Source of the DNA: Saprospiraceae bacterium
GTDB taxonomy: Bacteria; Bacteroidota; Bacteroidia; Chitinophagales; Saprospiraceae
Length of the DNA: 64,000 bases
Assembly: GCA_016716185.1 (NCBI GenBank)
Contig: JADJWV010000002.1
Location: forward strand, 596,501-660,500
Direction of reading: 5' to 3'
Each line of letters opens with the position of its first letter. Positions within the stretch are counted from its first letter, which is position 1. Shown piece after piece: positions 34,873 through 44,581 of this stretch. A program made the position numbers and the translations under genes. The notes beneath the pieces are model-generated. The model had not been told where the DNA came from, ran no database searches, and was given only the letters and a program-made list of their open reading frames with translations.

Positions 34873-35580
34873 ATGTCTCAAGCCAAGCTTCATTTAATTC
34901 CAGTGCCATTAAGCGGCGCCTCCCCCGAACAACTAAGCCAGGAAGCTATAAATGCAGCTAAATCGTTGAATACCTTTGTTGTAGAACGTGCAAAAACAGC
35001 CAGACATTTCCTCAAATCCATCCAACATCCTACTCCTTTGCAATCGATCGAAATTTTTGAAATACCAGAGCGGGATCAGCATCATTTTAACCAAAATATG
35101 ATCGGGGAGTTGCTGCTGGGCAAAAGTATGGGTCTTTTATCCGAGGCCGGTATGCCATGTATTGCCGATCCGGGTTATGAAATAGTAAGATTGGCTCATG
35201 AAATGGGGATCCCGGTCTTTCCTTATTCTGGTCCGAACTCTATGCTGCTTGCTTTGATGGCTTCAGGTTTTTCCGGACAAAGTTTTCAGTTTCATGGATA
35301 TCTCCCTGCCAAAAAGGAAGCCCTGAGAGATCAGGTGATAAAAATTGTAGCGATTGTAAAAAATACAGGTATACCACAAATTTTTATGGAAACGCCCTAC
35401 CGGAATAAGCAATTGTTGGATATTCTTTTAAGCCATGTGCCCGGAGATGTAAGCCTTTGTGTTGCCAGTCAGTTGGGGAATGCACAACAAAAAATTCATA
35501 CCCGAAGCATGAAGCAATGGACTACAGAACTATGTAAAGTACATTTGGATCTTCCATCCGTATTTATTTTAGGAAAATGA
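34873..35580 (+). CDS. RsmI-like SAM-dependent methyltransferase
   Basis: A 235-residue tetrapyrrole-methylase-fold protein. Motifs are LLSEAGMPCIADPGYEIV (compare GTPGISDPG of RsmI), FPYSGPNSMLLALMASGF, FHGYLPAKK and FMETPYRN. RsmI methylates C1402 of 16S rRNA at the ribose; this protein is shorter than the usual ~285 residues, and the N-terminal part diverges, so I give the family and not the symbol. The stop overlaps the GH16 start (ATGA). Confidence 0.85.
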   Translation: MSQAKLHLIPVPLSGASPEQLSQEAINAAKSLNTFVVERAKTARHFLKSIQHPTPLQSIEIFEIPERDQHHFNQNMIGELLLGKSMGLLSEAGMPCIADPGYEIVRLAHEMGIPVFPYSGPNSMLLALMASGFSGQSFQFHGYLPAKKEALRDQVIKIVAIVKNTGIPQIFMETPYRNKQLLDILLSHVPGDVSLCVASQLGNAQQKIHTRSMKQWTTELCKVHLDLPSVFILGK

Positions 35581-36452
35581 AACAGTTGTTTTTCTTTATT
35601 TTATGGAGTACCTCTCATTTAGCTGCACAAGACAGCTTGATTGTTGTCGAAAAAAGTGGTTTGGATATTTGTTCAAAAGGAACATGGAATCTCATTTGGT
35701 CTGATGAATTTGAAGGCCATGCCCTTGATCGCACAAAATGGTTCAGCTATTTCCCTTTTACAAAAGATGGTTCCGATTCATGTGCGGCTTGCAGAGGATT
35801 GGTAGGCGATGAGTTTTTATCGGATTCAAACCTGATCGTTCAAAACGGAGTTCTATCCATCGAAGCCCGCAAAGAAAAGGCAAGCTGGTTTGGTAAAGAT
35901 TTCGATTATACTTCCGGCAATATTTTTTCAATGCAGGGATTTAAATACGGCCGATTTGAAATCAGATGCAAACTTCCGGAAGGAAAAGGGTTTTGGCCAT
36001 CATTTTGGACAGCCGGTGATGGAGTCATTGAGGAAATCGATGTCTTTGAAGCCAAAGGCCATATTCAAACACAACTGCAAACCAATTACCACCATTGTTA
36101 CAATCGATCTGGTTGTCAACAACCTAAATGGCATTGGACTTCAGATCAGGAAGATTGGAATACATATGCCATCGAATGGGATCCTTTTTTTATCAGGTGG
36201 TATGTAAACAAAAGATTGGTAAGGACTCTGCCTGGGTATAAAAATTTAAAAAATAACCGACCCGCCAATCACTGCATCTTGCGAAAAGGTAACTATGTAC
36301 CTATAGATGCTTTTCCAAAAAATAAACACCGGATCATTTCCGGACTTGGAGTAGGGGGGCCTTTTGGCGGAAGGATCAGTTCAAAAACAAAATTTCCATC
36401 GCGAATGGAAATAGATTACATCAGGATCTATCAAAGAACCGATTCTGAATAA
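35577..36452 (+). CDS. Glycoside hydrolase family 16 protein
   Basis: A 291-residue secreted enzyme with a signal peptide ending near SHLAAQ. The GH16 jelly-roll shows NLIWSDEFEGHALDRTKW, YTSGNIFSMQGFKYGRFEIR, EGKGFWPSFWTAG and the catalytic EEIDVFEAKG (nucleophile Glu, then Asp, then acid/base Glu). The family cleaves beta-1,3 or beta-1,4 glucans and galactans; the substrate is not clear. No T9SS domain is present. It is coupled to the RsmI-like gene and overlaps the convergent deacetylase gene by 22 bases. Confidence 0.92.
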   Translation: MKQLFFFILWSTSHLAAQDSLIVVEKSGLDICSKGTWNLIWSDEFEGHALDRTKWFSYFPFTKDGSDSCAACRGLVGDEFLSDSNLIVQNGVLSIEARKEKASWFGKDFDYTSGNIFSMQGFKYGRFEIRCKLPEGKGFWPSFWTAGDGVIEEIDVFEAKGHIQTQLQTNYHHCYNRSGCQQPKWHWTSDQEDWNTYAIEWDPFFIRWYVNKRLVRTLPGYKNLKNNRPANHCILRKGNYVPIDAFPKNKHRIISGLGVGGPFGGRISSKTKFPSRMEIDYIRIYQRTDSE

Positions 36453-37105
36453 GTTGTTTTTTCGCTGTAAGATTTGTTTGATATTGAACTTTCTTCTAAG
36501 GCTTTAAAACGGTATCCAAGATTAGAAAAATGATCGAGAACCCTCGGCAATACAGATTTCAGTTTTGATTTAGATTTAATGGAATCGTGAAAAACTACGA
36601 TGGACCCTGGTAATGAATTCCGGACGACGTTTTGGTAACATGCTTCGGCAGAGAGATCGGGATCAAAGTCGCCGCTCAGCACATCCCACATGATGATTTT
36701 GTAGTGATGTTTGAGTATTCTGGTTTGAGATGGTTTTATTTTTCCATAAGGCGGTCTGTATAATCTGGAACCACAGGCCCTTGCTCCTTTTCTAACATTT
36801 AAAATATAAGCAAGATTATCGGTTTGCCATCCGGAGAGGTGGTTATAACTGTGACTTCCAATGGTGTGGTTTTCTTCCCGGATCCGCTCCAGGAGCTCGG
36901 GGTATTTCTCAGCGTTTTCTCCTACACAAAAAAAACTCGCTTTTGCCTCGTATGCATATAATTGTTCCAAAATCCAGGGGGTCACTTCGGGAATGGGCCC
37001 ATCGTCAAAACTCAGGTAAAGTTCTTTCGCAGGGGTCTCAATTCTCCATATCAGATCCGGAAAGATCGTCTGCAGAAATTTTGGAGTGTAACTCAGATAA
37101 ACCAT
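36431..37105 (-). CDS. Polysaccharide deacetylase family protein (NodB domain)
   Basis: A 224-residue NodB-domain enzyme with the ATG at 37105. A longer frame reaches 37291, but it would overlap the gltX start region and encodes an unlikely N-terminus. Motifs are LYLSFDDGP (catalytic Asp and metal Asp), IGSHSYNHLSG (metal His pair), YRPPYGKIKP (Arg, Pro), WDVLSGDFDPDL and IVVFHDS (catalytic His). It removes N- or O-acetyl groups from a polysaccharide such as peptidoglycan or exopolymer. No signal peptide is obvious. Confidence 0.88.
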   Translation of the reverse strand: MVYLSYTPKFLQTIFPDLIWRIETPAKELYLSFDDGPIPEVTPWILEQLYAYEAKASFFCVGENAEKYPELLERIREENHTIGSHSYNHLSGWQTDNLAYILNVRKGARACGSRLYRPPYGKIKPSQTRILKHHYKIIMWDVLSGDFDPDLSAEACYQNVVRNSLPGSIVVFHDSIKSKSKLKSVLPRVLDHFSNLGYRFKALEESSISNKSYSEKTTYSESVL

Positions 37106-37234
37106 TCGGGGCTTTTGTTCAGGATAATGACGTATAAAGGTCTTGAAACATTGGTTTGAGTTATCAATTCTTTTTATGATTAACAATATCTTATGAAGAG
37201 TATGTGCATCTTTGCAAACAGTATTATTTTGTTT

Positions 37235-38764
37235 ATGAGTCACAGGGAAGTACGTTTGCGTTTTGCTCCCAGCCCCACAGGAGCATTGCATATAGGAGGC
37301 ATCCGAACCGCTTTGTACAATTATTTATTTGCAAAGAAAATGGGTGGGAAATTTATTCTGCGCATTGAAGATACAGACCAGGGCAGATATGTAAAAGGAG
37401 CTGAAGAATATATTCTTGGAAGCCTGAAGTGGCTGAATTTATTGCCCGATGAAGGACCAGAAAACGGTGGACCCAGTGCCCCTTACCGGCAATCTGAAAG
37501 AAAAGAAATTTATCAGGCACATGCAGAACTGCTTTTAAAAAGTGGTCAGGCTTATCTGGCATTTGATTCGGCGGAAGCGCTCGACGCACTCAGGAATTCA
37601 GGGGATGGCAATCAAAAGTACGACTTCAACACGAGGTCCCGCATGCGCAATTCACTGAACATGTCGGCCGACGATTTGGCCATGGCCATAAAAATGCAAG
37701 AACCTTATGTCATCAGACTGAAAGTTCCTGCGAATGAAGAAGTATTGATCCAGGATATCATCCGGGGTACCGTCAGATTTCATACCTCTGAATTGGATGA
37801 TAAAGTATTGATCAAATCAGATGGCCTCCCAACGTACCACATGGCCAATGTTGTTGACGATAGACTCATGGGCATCTCCCATGTCATCAGGGGAGAAGAA
37901 TGGCTGTCTTCCACAGCGCATCATTATCTATTGTATAAGGCATTTGGCTGGGAACATGAAATGCCCCAGTTTGCACATTTGCCTTTGATTTTAAAACCTT
38001 CCGGAAATGGCAAACTTTCCAAACGCGATGGTGCGCAATTTGGCTTTCCTGTATTTCCAATGGATTGGATCAATGATGACGGGAGCAAGTTGATGGGCTT
38101 TAAGGAATACGGATTTGAACCGGAATCGTTGCTGAATTTTTTAGCCTTATTAGGTTGGCATCCGGGAACCGATCAGGAGTTGTTATCGGTAGAAGAAATG
38201 ATAAATCTTTTTTCCCTGGATAAAATAGTAAAATCGGGAGCGCGATTTGATTTTGAAAAAAGCAAGTGGTTCAATCAGCAGCATCTTTTGCATCTGGATC
38301 CGGAAATAGTTTATGCCCGGTTGAAGGAACTTTATCTTCAATACAGCATATCCTTGAGTATTGAAGAATGTCAGACTTTGTACACTTTATATAAAGACCG
38401 CGTACATTTTTTCATGGATTATTTTGAGTCAGGACGATTTTATTTTGAAGAACCCCATTCCTATGACGAAAATTATCTCAACCAGAAGTTTAAAAGAGAA
38501 ATAATACCGGTATTGCACGAGTTGAAATCAGAGCTAAGTGGTGTTGAAATCTTTGAAGCTGCCATTTTGCATGAAGCCATGCAAAAATTTTTGAAGAAAT
38601 GGAATTTAAAACCGGGCGAACTGTTTCCACTTTTACGCGTAGTTATGACGGGCCAAACCAATGGGCCCGATGTTTTTAAAATGATGGAATTTATGGGCTA
38701 TCCAAAATTGAATAATCGTTTAAAATTATTTATTGAATTTGCAGAATTTAAATTTCCGATATGA
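37235..38764 (+). CDS. gltX: Glutamate--tRNA ligase
   Basis: A 509-residue enzyme. ATG at 37235 gives MSHREVRLRFAPSPTGALHI, the normal N-terminus; an upstream ATG at 37193 adds 14 poor residues. HIGH motif: PSPTGALHIGGIRTALYNYL. KMSKS motif: GKLSKRDGA. Also LRIEDTDQGRY and VIRGEEWLSS. It charges tRNA-Glu in translation. The stop overlaps the next start (ATGA). Confidence 0.96.
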   Translation: MSHREVRLRFAPSPTGALHIGGIRTALYNYLFAKKMGGKFILRIEDTDQGRYVKGAEEYILGSLKWLNLLPDEGPENGGPSAPYRQSERKEIYQAHAELLLKSGQAYLAFDSAEALDALRNSGDGNQKYDFNTRSRMRNSLNMSADDLAMAIKMQEPYVIRLKVPANEEVLIQDIIRGTVRFHTSELDDKVLIKSDGLPTYHMANVVDDRLMGISHVIRGEEWLSSTAHHYLLYKAFGWEHEMPQFAHLPLILKPSGNGKLSKRDGAQFGFPVFPMDWINDDGSKLMGFKEYGFEPESLLNFLALLGWHPGTDQELLSVEEMINLFSLDKIVKSGARFDFEKSKWFNQQHLLHLDPEIVYARLKELYLQYSISLSIEECQTLYTLYKDRVHFFMDYFESGRFYFEEPHSYDENYLNQKFKREIIPVLHELKSELSGVEIFEAAILHEAMQKFLKKWNLKPGELFPLLRVVMTGQTNGPDVFKMMEFMGYPKLNNRLKLFIEFAEFKFPI

Positions 38765-40179
38765 AGATAAAATTTTGCGGCGCTGCTCGAGGCGTTACAG
38801 GTTCCTGTCATTTATTGATCCTCGATAATGGATACAAAATCCTTTTGGATTGTGGATTATTTCAGGGCGATGAAGAAGGTGATGAGGAACTCAATTCCAA
38901 ATGGTTTTTTGATCCTGCCGAGATCGATATCATGGTGTTGTCTCATGCACACATCGACCATTGCGGGCGTATCCCAAAGTTGGTCAGAGATGGATTCAAA
39001 GGGCATATATTATCGACACATGCAACGAGAGACCTGGCTGAGATCATGTTGATGGATACGGCCCATATTCAGCAGCGGGATGCAGAGTATTTCAATAAAA
39101 AGGCAGCAGAGAAAAGAAAAAAACACGGTGGTGATAAACTAAAATTTAAAGAACCATTATATAAATCTATAGATGTAACGAATGCCATGAAACATTTCGT
39201 TACAGTTTCTTACGATCGTTGGGTTGAATTGGCAAAGGGGATCAAATTATTGTTTACAGATGCGGGACATATTCTGGGATCAGCTTCTGTCAACCTCGTC
39301 ATCCAAAAAGGCGGAGATGATCTTCGCCTGGCCTTCAGCGGCGACATCGGAAGGCCAAACCGACCTATTCTGAGAAATCCGCAACCGATGTGGCCTGCAG
39401 ATGTTGTGCTCACGGAATCAACATACGGCGACAAGCTGCATCTTCAAAAACCCGCAGAGAAGGAGCATTTCATGCAAGTGATTGCAGAAACCTGTGTGAA
39501 CAGGAATGGGAAACTCATCATCCCTGCATTCAGTCTGGGCCGGACACAGGAATTGGTATATATTCTGGATCAGCTTTGCAACGAGGGAAAATTACCTAAT
39601 ATATCCGTCTATGTGGACAGTCCTCTTGCAGTCAGTGCGACGGATATATACAAGGCTCATTCCGAATGTTTTGATGAAGAATTGTATGAATACATTCTCA
39701 AAGATCCGGATCCTTTTGGATTCAGAAAGCTTCGATACATTACCGATGTGAACGATTCAAAAAATCTGAATGCACAAAAAGAGCCCTGTATCATCATCTC
39801 TGCTGCTGGTATGATCAATGCCGGAAGAATTCAGCACCATGTGTTCAATAACATAGAAGATCCAAAAAACACCATATTACTTGTCGGTTATAGTTCTCCG
39901 GGAACTCCCGGCGGAAAGTTGCGCGCAAATGTAAGCGAACTCAAGATGTTTGGCGAACTTAAGAAGGTCAATGCTAAAATTGAAATCATGGATTCTTTTT
40001 CTGCGCATGGCGATCAACAAGAGATGATCAAATTTCTTGAAAATCAAAAGGAGGTTTGCAAGAGGATGTTTCTCGTTCACGGAGATTATGATGTTCAGAA
40101 CTATTATCAGCATGAATTAAAAAATCAGGGTTTTGTAAAACCGGAAATTCCCGAATTAAGACAGCTGGTTACTTTGTAA
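38761..40179 (+). CDS. MBL-fold beta-CASP ribonuclease-like hydrolase
   Basis: A 472-residue metallo-beta-lactamase-fold protein with a beta-CASP domain. Metal ligands: LSHAHIDHCGRIPKL (HxHxDH), TDAGHILGS, FSGDIGRP. Beta-CASP motifs: ESTYGD, IPAFSLGRTQELVY, ISAAGMINAGR, VGYSSPGTPG, DSFSAHGDQ and LVHGD. The family holds RNA-processing exo/endonucleases of the CPSF-73 type; here the likely role is RNA metabolism. It starts inside the gltX stop and is translationally coupled to it. Confidence 0.93.
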   Translation: MKIKFCGAARGVTGSCHLLILDNGYKILLDCGLFQGDEEGDEELNSKWFFDPAEIDIMVLSHAHIDHCGRIPKLVRDGFKGHILSTHATRDLAEIMLMDTAHIQQRDAEYFNKKAAEKRKKHGGDKLKFKEPLYKSIDVTNAMKHFVTVSYDRWVELAKGIKLLFTDAGHILGSASVNLVIQKGGDDLRLAFSGDIGRPNRPILRNPQPMWPADVVLTESTYGDKLHLQKPAEKEHFMQVIAETCVNRNGKLIIPAFSLGRTQELVYILDQLCNEGKLPNISVYVDSPLAVSATDIYKAHSECFDEELYEYILKDPDPFGFRKLRYITDVNDSKNLNAQKEPCIIISAAGMINAGRIQHHVFNNIEDPKNTILLVGYSSPGTPGGKLRANVSELKMFGELKKVNAKIEIMDSFSAHGDQQEMIKFLENQKEVCKRMFLVHGDYDVQNYYQHELKNQGFVKPEIPELRQLVTL

Positions 40180-40248
40180 TCATTGGTGGTATTGATTCCT
40201 GCTGACTTTTACAAATTATTGTTCTTAATTAATAAAATAGCTAAGCTT

Positions 40249-41427
40249 ATGTCGAAAATTTATTTGTTTTTTATTTCTTTTTGGATGATCAGCCAGTTAT
40301 CAGCACAGTTAAAGTTTGATTTACAAATAACTTTGGAAGGCAATGTTCGCGAATTTATTGTATCTGTTCCTTCAAAAGCTCCTCCTCCAAATGGTTGGCC
40401 CTTAGTTTTAATGTTACACGGTACGAGTGGAGATAAAAATGTGTACTACAATTCTTATGGTTGGAGTGAATTGGGACAAAAAGAGAATTTTATAACAGTA
40501 TTTCCGTCTTCATTAAGATGGTGCTTTGTAGATTCAGCTGGAGTGAAGAACAATACCAAGTGGGTTTGCGGTGACTTGATCGAAAACATATGTCCGAAAG
40601 ACACTCCCAAACTGATTGATGACGTGCTTTTCCTGAGAAGGATGGTAGCATTGATTGGAGACACCTTTCAGCTCAATAACCAGAAAATATTTCTTAGTGG
40701 TTTCTCTAATGGTAGTTGTATGACCTTCAGGGCTGCCATGCGCGCTGGTGACATATTCAAGTCATGTGGCAGCACAGCAGGAGGATATCATGAATTGGAT
40801 TCTATTATACCAGCCATAAGAGTTCCATATTGGTATATGGTGGGTACACATGATGACGGATTAATCAGACCTCCATACACCATGCTTCCCTATGGTGGGG
40901 ACAGCATTCTAGCGTACATGAATCCTACCATAAGACGTACACTTGTTAGTTTGGGTCTGTCTGAAAAATTCAAATTAACTGAAGATTCGGTCAGCAAGAC
41001 TTATAAGTTTACTGAATGCCTGCCGGGCGAAAACTGTAAACCATATTACTTCACTTTAATTAAAGGATTAGAACACCAGTTTCCAAATGGAAGAAACCAT
41101 GCCGTGGATGCTCCTGCTCTGTTCTGGGATTTCTTTTGCAATCCACCATCAACTACTACCAGTAACGAAACCGCTTCTGGAATCACTCAGAAACAATTGC
41201 TTGTTGTACCAAACCCATCCAAACATTTGGTTCACATCAACTTGAATTCGTTTTTTTCTAAAGAAGTTCATGGTGCTGTTTACAATGCAATTGGGCACAA
41301 AGTAATGGATCTGATTCCTGAAAACGGAGTTGTAGAAATTTTCAAAAATGATGTTGGCGCTGGTTTGTTTTTTGTTAGGATTTCAGATGTTGCGCATTAT
41401 GGATTTGCGAAGATAATTTTTGAATGA
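40249..41427 (+). CDS. Secreted alpha/beta-hydrolase (esterase, PHB depolymerase-like) with T9SS domain
   Basis: A 392-residue secreted hydrolase. ATG at 40249 gives a signal peptide ending QLSAQ; an upstream start at 40183 is less likely. The esterase part has LMLHGTSGD (oxyanion hole), LSGFSNGSCM (nucleophile serine GxSxG), and GLEHQFPNGR near the catalytic His. This matches PHB depolymerase/feruloyl-esterase-like families. The last ~75 residues are a T9SS type A domain (VPNPSKHLVHINLNS, GHKVMDL, VGAGLFFVRI). It stands alone before a convergent redox gene. Confidence 0.88.
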   Translation: MSKIYLFFISFWMISQLSAQLKFDLQITLEGNVREFIVSVPSKAPPPNGWPLVLMLHGTSGDKNVYYNSYGWSELGQKENFITVFPSSLRWCFVDSAGVKNNTKWVCGDLIENICPKDTPKLIDDVLFLRRMVALIGDTFQLNNQKIFLSGFSNGSCMTFRAAMRAGDIFKSCGSTAGGYHELDSIIPAIRVPYWYMVGTHDDGLIRPPYTMLPYGGDSILAYMNPTIRRTLVSLGLSEKFKLTEDSVSKTYKFTECLPGENCKPYYFTLIKGLEHQFPNGRNHAVDAPALFWDFFCNPPSTTTSNETASGITQKQLLVVPNPSKHLVHINLNSFFSKEVHGAVYNAIGHKVMDLIPENGVVEIFKNDVGAGLFFVRISDVAHYGFAKIIFE

Positions 41428-41643
41428 CATCAATATCAGGGTGGTTTATTTAAGCTGAACTGACATTTCGACTTTTAGGAAAGTCTTGTGTAAAATCAAA
41501 AGTTCCTTTGAATTAAACTATTTTTTTTTGAAATTTCAGCTGAACCCACTTTCATCTTTTAGCTTTCAGCTTCGGGCTTTAAGCCTTATCCTTATTCTAT
41601 TTGAACTCTTCACTTTAAGCATTGCTCTATAATCTTTGCGTTC
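41428..41643. other. Convergent spacer with low-complexity GCTTT/AGC pattern
   Basis: 216 bases between the esterase and the ferredoxin-like membrane gene. The middle contains phrases such as TTTAGCTTTCAGC and GGGCTTTAAGCC that look like a decayed short tandem repeat. No terminator is clear. Confidence 0.4.
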
Positions 41644-42969
41644 TTAACTATTACTAATAACCGATTCTGTCAATCTGCCGCCTTCCGGTCCATTTTCAAG
41701 TTTAAGTACTCCTCTTGGGCAAACTGCAGCACAAACGCCACAACCTACACAACTGGCACGTACAATGTTTTTTCCTTCCTGCGCATACGCACGGACATCG
41801 ATGCCCATTTCGCAGTAGGTCGAACAATTGCCGCAGGAAATGCATTGACCGCCATTGGTTGTGATCCTGAAACGCGAAAACAATTTTTGCTGAATACCTA
41901 AAATCGCGGCCATCGGACAACCAAAGCGGCACCAGACCCTGCTGCCTAAAAGCGGATAAAATCCAACACCAATGACTCCGGAAAATGCAGACCCAATGAA
42001 AAAGCCATAATATTTTCGCAAAGCGCTTGTTGACATGCCCAATAATTCCGGTTGACCAGTTTTATACGTGTATAAAACGCCAATGGTCATGATGATCACC
42101 AGAAATAATATAGGATAAATCAGGAGCCGTTCAAGTTTCCAGGAATTTGCGGATTTGTCCGACAAATGGCGGAACGGATCGCCAGCTGTTTCTGCTAATG
42201 CGCCGCAACCACATACCCAGGAGCAGTACCAGCGTTTGCCAAAAAAATAAGTGAGCAATGGCGAGATCACAAAAATCATCAGCAATCCGAAGACAAGAAA
42301 AAACCAGCCGATTGAACCACTGTTTTTAAAACTTTCAATATTCCAGGCATCAAAAAAATAATAATTCAATGGCCACATATTCTTGAGATCGTTGTAGGGT
42401 AGATTCATTCTCAACATCCATTCGGGAATGAGAAATGCGAAGAACAGCTGGAAAAACATGACAGAAATGGTACGTATTCTTTGATATGCATTGTGTCTGT
42501 ACTTCCAAATAAATTTTAATCCAAAGAAGAGGATAAACAAAGTGTAAAATACACCGTACACAAACCACTGGGATGCAGGCTGTTTTTTTAATAAATAGCT
42601 CAGCGGATCAAAAATGGCGATAAGGCCTGTGTTGCCCTGAGGACGAAGTCCAAGATATTCTGGCCACCAATATAAGAGAACATAAAAACATGTTAATGCA
42701 ATTGCCGTTAACCAGGCAGACCAGGATCTGGAAGTCAATCCTGAAAACCAAGTACCATTATTTTTAATACCGGGATGTTCATTTCTGTATTGGTTCCACG
42801 CATATCCGGTAATGGAAAGGGATAACAGCAACAGAATATAGATCCATGAACCACTCCAGATGATGTTGTCAAACGAAATCCATAACATCAGGATCAACGC
42901 AAAAAATGCGCAGACAATAAAGGCCAGTTGGTTATTTTGGATTCGTTGAAGTTTTGTAAAAGCGGGCAT
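41644..42969 (-). CDS. Membrane 4Fe-4S ferredoxin protein (NapH/NosR-like)
   Basis: A 441-residue membrane protein with about eight hydrophobic helices. Cytoplasmic iron-sulfur parts: WYCSWVCGCGALAETAGDP and RVWCRFGCPMAAILG (CxxxCP-type pairs), then two ferredoxin clusters near the C-terminus, CISCGNCSTYCEMG and CVGCGVCAAVCPRG. This is the NapH/NosR/CcoG-like family, which moves electrons across or along the membrane. The FAD oxidoreductase gene lies 13 bases upstream on the same strand, forming a two-gene redox module. Confidence 0.88.
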   Translation of the reverse strand: MPAFTKLQRIQNNQLAFIVCAFFALILMLWISFDNIIWSGSWIYILLLLSLSITGYAWNQYRNEHPGIKNNGTWFSGLTSRSWSAWLTAIALTCFYVLLYWWPEYLGLRPQGNTGLIAIFDPLSYLLKKQPASQWFVYGVFYTLFILFFGLKFIWKYRHNAYQRIRTISVMFFQLFFAFLIPEWMLRMNLPYNDLKNMWPLNYYFFDAWNIESFKNSGSIGWFFLVFGLLMIFVISPLLTYFFGKRWYCSWVCGCGALAETAGDPFRHLSDKSANSWKLERLLIYPILFLVIIMTIGVLYTYKTGQPELLGMSTSALRKYYGFFIGSAFSGVIGVGFYPLLGSRVWCRFGCPMAAILGIQQKLFSRFRITTNGGQCISCGNCSTYCEMGIDVRAYAQEGKNIVRASCVGCGVCAAVCPRGVLKLENGPEGGRLTESVISNS

Positions 42970-42982
42970 GGACTTTATTATT

Positions 42983-44320
42983 TTAGGATTTTAGAAATTG
43001 GAGTATGGAATTCAATTTCCCGGAAGATCTGAGTTGAATATTATGACCGGTTTTTTGTTTAAATGATTCCAGTAATTCCGGTGCATAATCCGGAAAAAAC
43101 TCGGGATCAAAAAAGGCCAACCGGATATCCGACAGAACATCCGAAATCTTTGATTTTCCGGAAATCCATTTATGGCAAACTTCCTGACGAAAACGCACAC
43201 CGAGGAGATTAAAACCTGCAATTTCATTTGTTGTCGTATCGTAAACCAACCTGATGCTTTTTTCATCCTGAGGAGCTTTCCAAAAAATACTATCCAAAGG
43301 AAATTCGATTTTATTGGGGACCGTTCCATAAACCTGATATTCCAGATCGAAAAACTTTGCAGAATTGAACCAAATACCCGGATCGTATGGCGTTTTTATT
43401 CCGGCCAGATTGGCTGCGAGGGCATTACCCATTTTCCGGGCACTGTACCAGATGGCCTCCACAGCTTTTCTGTCAATACGAACACTTGTTAGTTGTGCAC
43501 AATCGCCTATGGCATATACCTCCGGAATATTGGTTTCCAGAAATTCATTGACGAGGATCCCCCGATCGGTAGAAAGAGGAGTCCCTTTCAGCAAGTCGAT
43601 ATGAGGTCGAACTCCTGCAGTAATTCCAACAAAATCGCATTCGAGCTCTTCACCTGCGTCGAGAACTATGCTCTTTACTTTGCCATCTTCGCCTCGAATT
43701 GATTTTAGTTTTGTTTCAAGTCTCAAATCTATCTTTCTATTCCTTATATGTGCTGAAATCATTGCTGCTTCATCATTGGGCAGCACGGAACTCCAATATT
43801 CACTTTCACGCACGAGCATGGTCACGGGAATATTTCTCGAATGAAACATTTCAGCCAGTTCTATTCCGATGAGACCACCACCCACAATTACAGCCCTTTT
43901 TATCAGACTGCTTTTTTCTTCAATGCGTTCAAGATCTTGTTTGCTGTAAAATCCGGAAACGCCATCGAGTTCTTCTCCGGGCCAGCCAAACTTATTTGGA
44001 ACTGAACCCAATGCCAGCACAAGTCGGTCGTACCCGTATTTGTTTCCATCTTCTGAGATCACCTGTCTGTTTTGAAAGTCAAACGAAACAATCTTTGCGC
44101 GAATGAGATCCAATTTATTCTTTTGCCAATATTTGCGTTCATAAGGTTCGAGATCCTGCCATCGCATGTGTCCCATATACACGTACATGAGTGCAGTTCT
44201 CGAGAAAAAAAAATCAGATTCATCAGAGATGATGGCAATGGGATCATCAGTGAACCTTCTTAAAGAACGGGCGCAACTGATGCCTGCAACTCCATTTCCA
44301 ATAATCAGCGTTTTGACCAT
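42983..44320 (-). CDS. NAD(P)/FAD-dependent oxidoreductase
   Basis: A 445-residue pyridine-nucleotide-disulphide reductase-like enzyme. FAD site: LIIGNGVAGISCARSLRRF; NAD(P)H site: RAVIVGGGLIGIELAEMF; second FAD motif: VYAIGDCAQL. No CxxxxC redox pair, so it belongs to the NADH-nitrite-reductase/rubredoxin-reductase-like branch. It likely passes electrons to the downstream membrane ferredoxin protein. Upstream, TATGTTTG read leftward (44361-44354) is a good -7 element. Confidence 0.88.
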   Translation of the reverse strand: MVKTLIIGNGVAGISCARSLRRFTDDPIAIISDESDFFFSRTALMYVYMGHMRWQDLEPYERKYWQKNKLDLIRAKIVSFDFQNRQVISEDGNKYGYDRLVLALGSVPNKFGWPGEELDGVSGFYSKQDLERIEEKSSLIKRAVIVGGGLIGIELAEMFHSRNIPVTMLVRESEYWSSVLPNDEAAMISAHIRNRKIDLRLETKLKSIRGEDGKVKSIVLDAGEELECDFVGITAGVRPHIDLLKGTPLSTDRGILVNEFLETNIPEVYAIGDCAQLTSVRIDRKAVEAIWYSARKMGNALAANLAGIKTPYDPGIWFNSAKFFDLEYQVYGTVPNKIEFPLDSIFWKAPQDEKSIRLVYDTTTNEIAGFNLLGVRFRQEVCHKWISGKSKISDVLSDIRLAFFDPEFFPDYAPELLESFKQKTGHNIQLRSSGKLNSILQFLKS

Positions 44321-44581
44321 GCTCCTAATTTATGCCACGGATTAGTTCCTCAGCAAACATAAACGAAAAATAGGCTCTCTTCCTTTTAATGCAGACCAGG
44401 TTTTCCATAGAATCCTCCAGTGCCCCCGGAAATTTGGATTGTCAGCGGAATCCGGAAGTCACCACTGTATTCCAGGGTCAATATCTGTTCTGCAAATCGA
44501 GTCTAATTTTAACTATAATTTTTATCCATGAGCTATTGAAATATAGTACATTTACAGTTGGTTTAAACTTGTAATTGGCCT
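44321..44581. other. Divergent spacer, redox module / T9SS cargo
   Basis: 261 bases. Leftward it contains the -7-like element for the oxidoreductase (44354-44361). The rest, to 44581, is AT-rich before the rightward T9SS gene; no full promoter or RNA gene is evident. Confidence 0.4.
44354..44361 (-). promoter_or_regulatory. Candidate -7 element for the oxidoreductase-ferredoxin pair
   Basis: Read leftward, TATGTTTG matches TAnnTTTG and lies 33 bases before the ATG at 44320. A matching -33 TTTG is not seen at the usual distance. Confidence 0.4.

Noticed and set aside
37106..37291. Longer N-terminus for the polysaccharide deacetylase
   Set aside because: The extra 62 codons are Cys/His-rich with no family match and run across the gltX start region; ATG at 37105 fits better.
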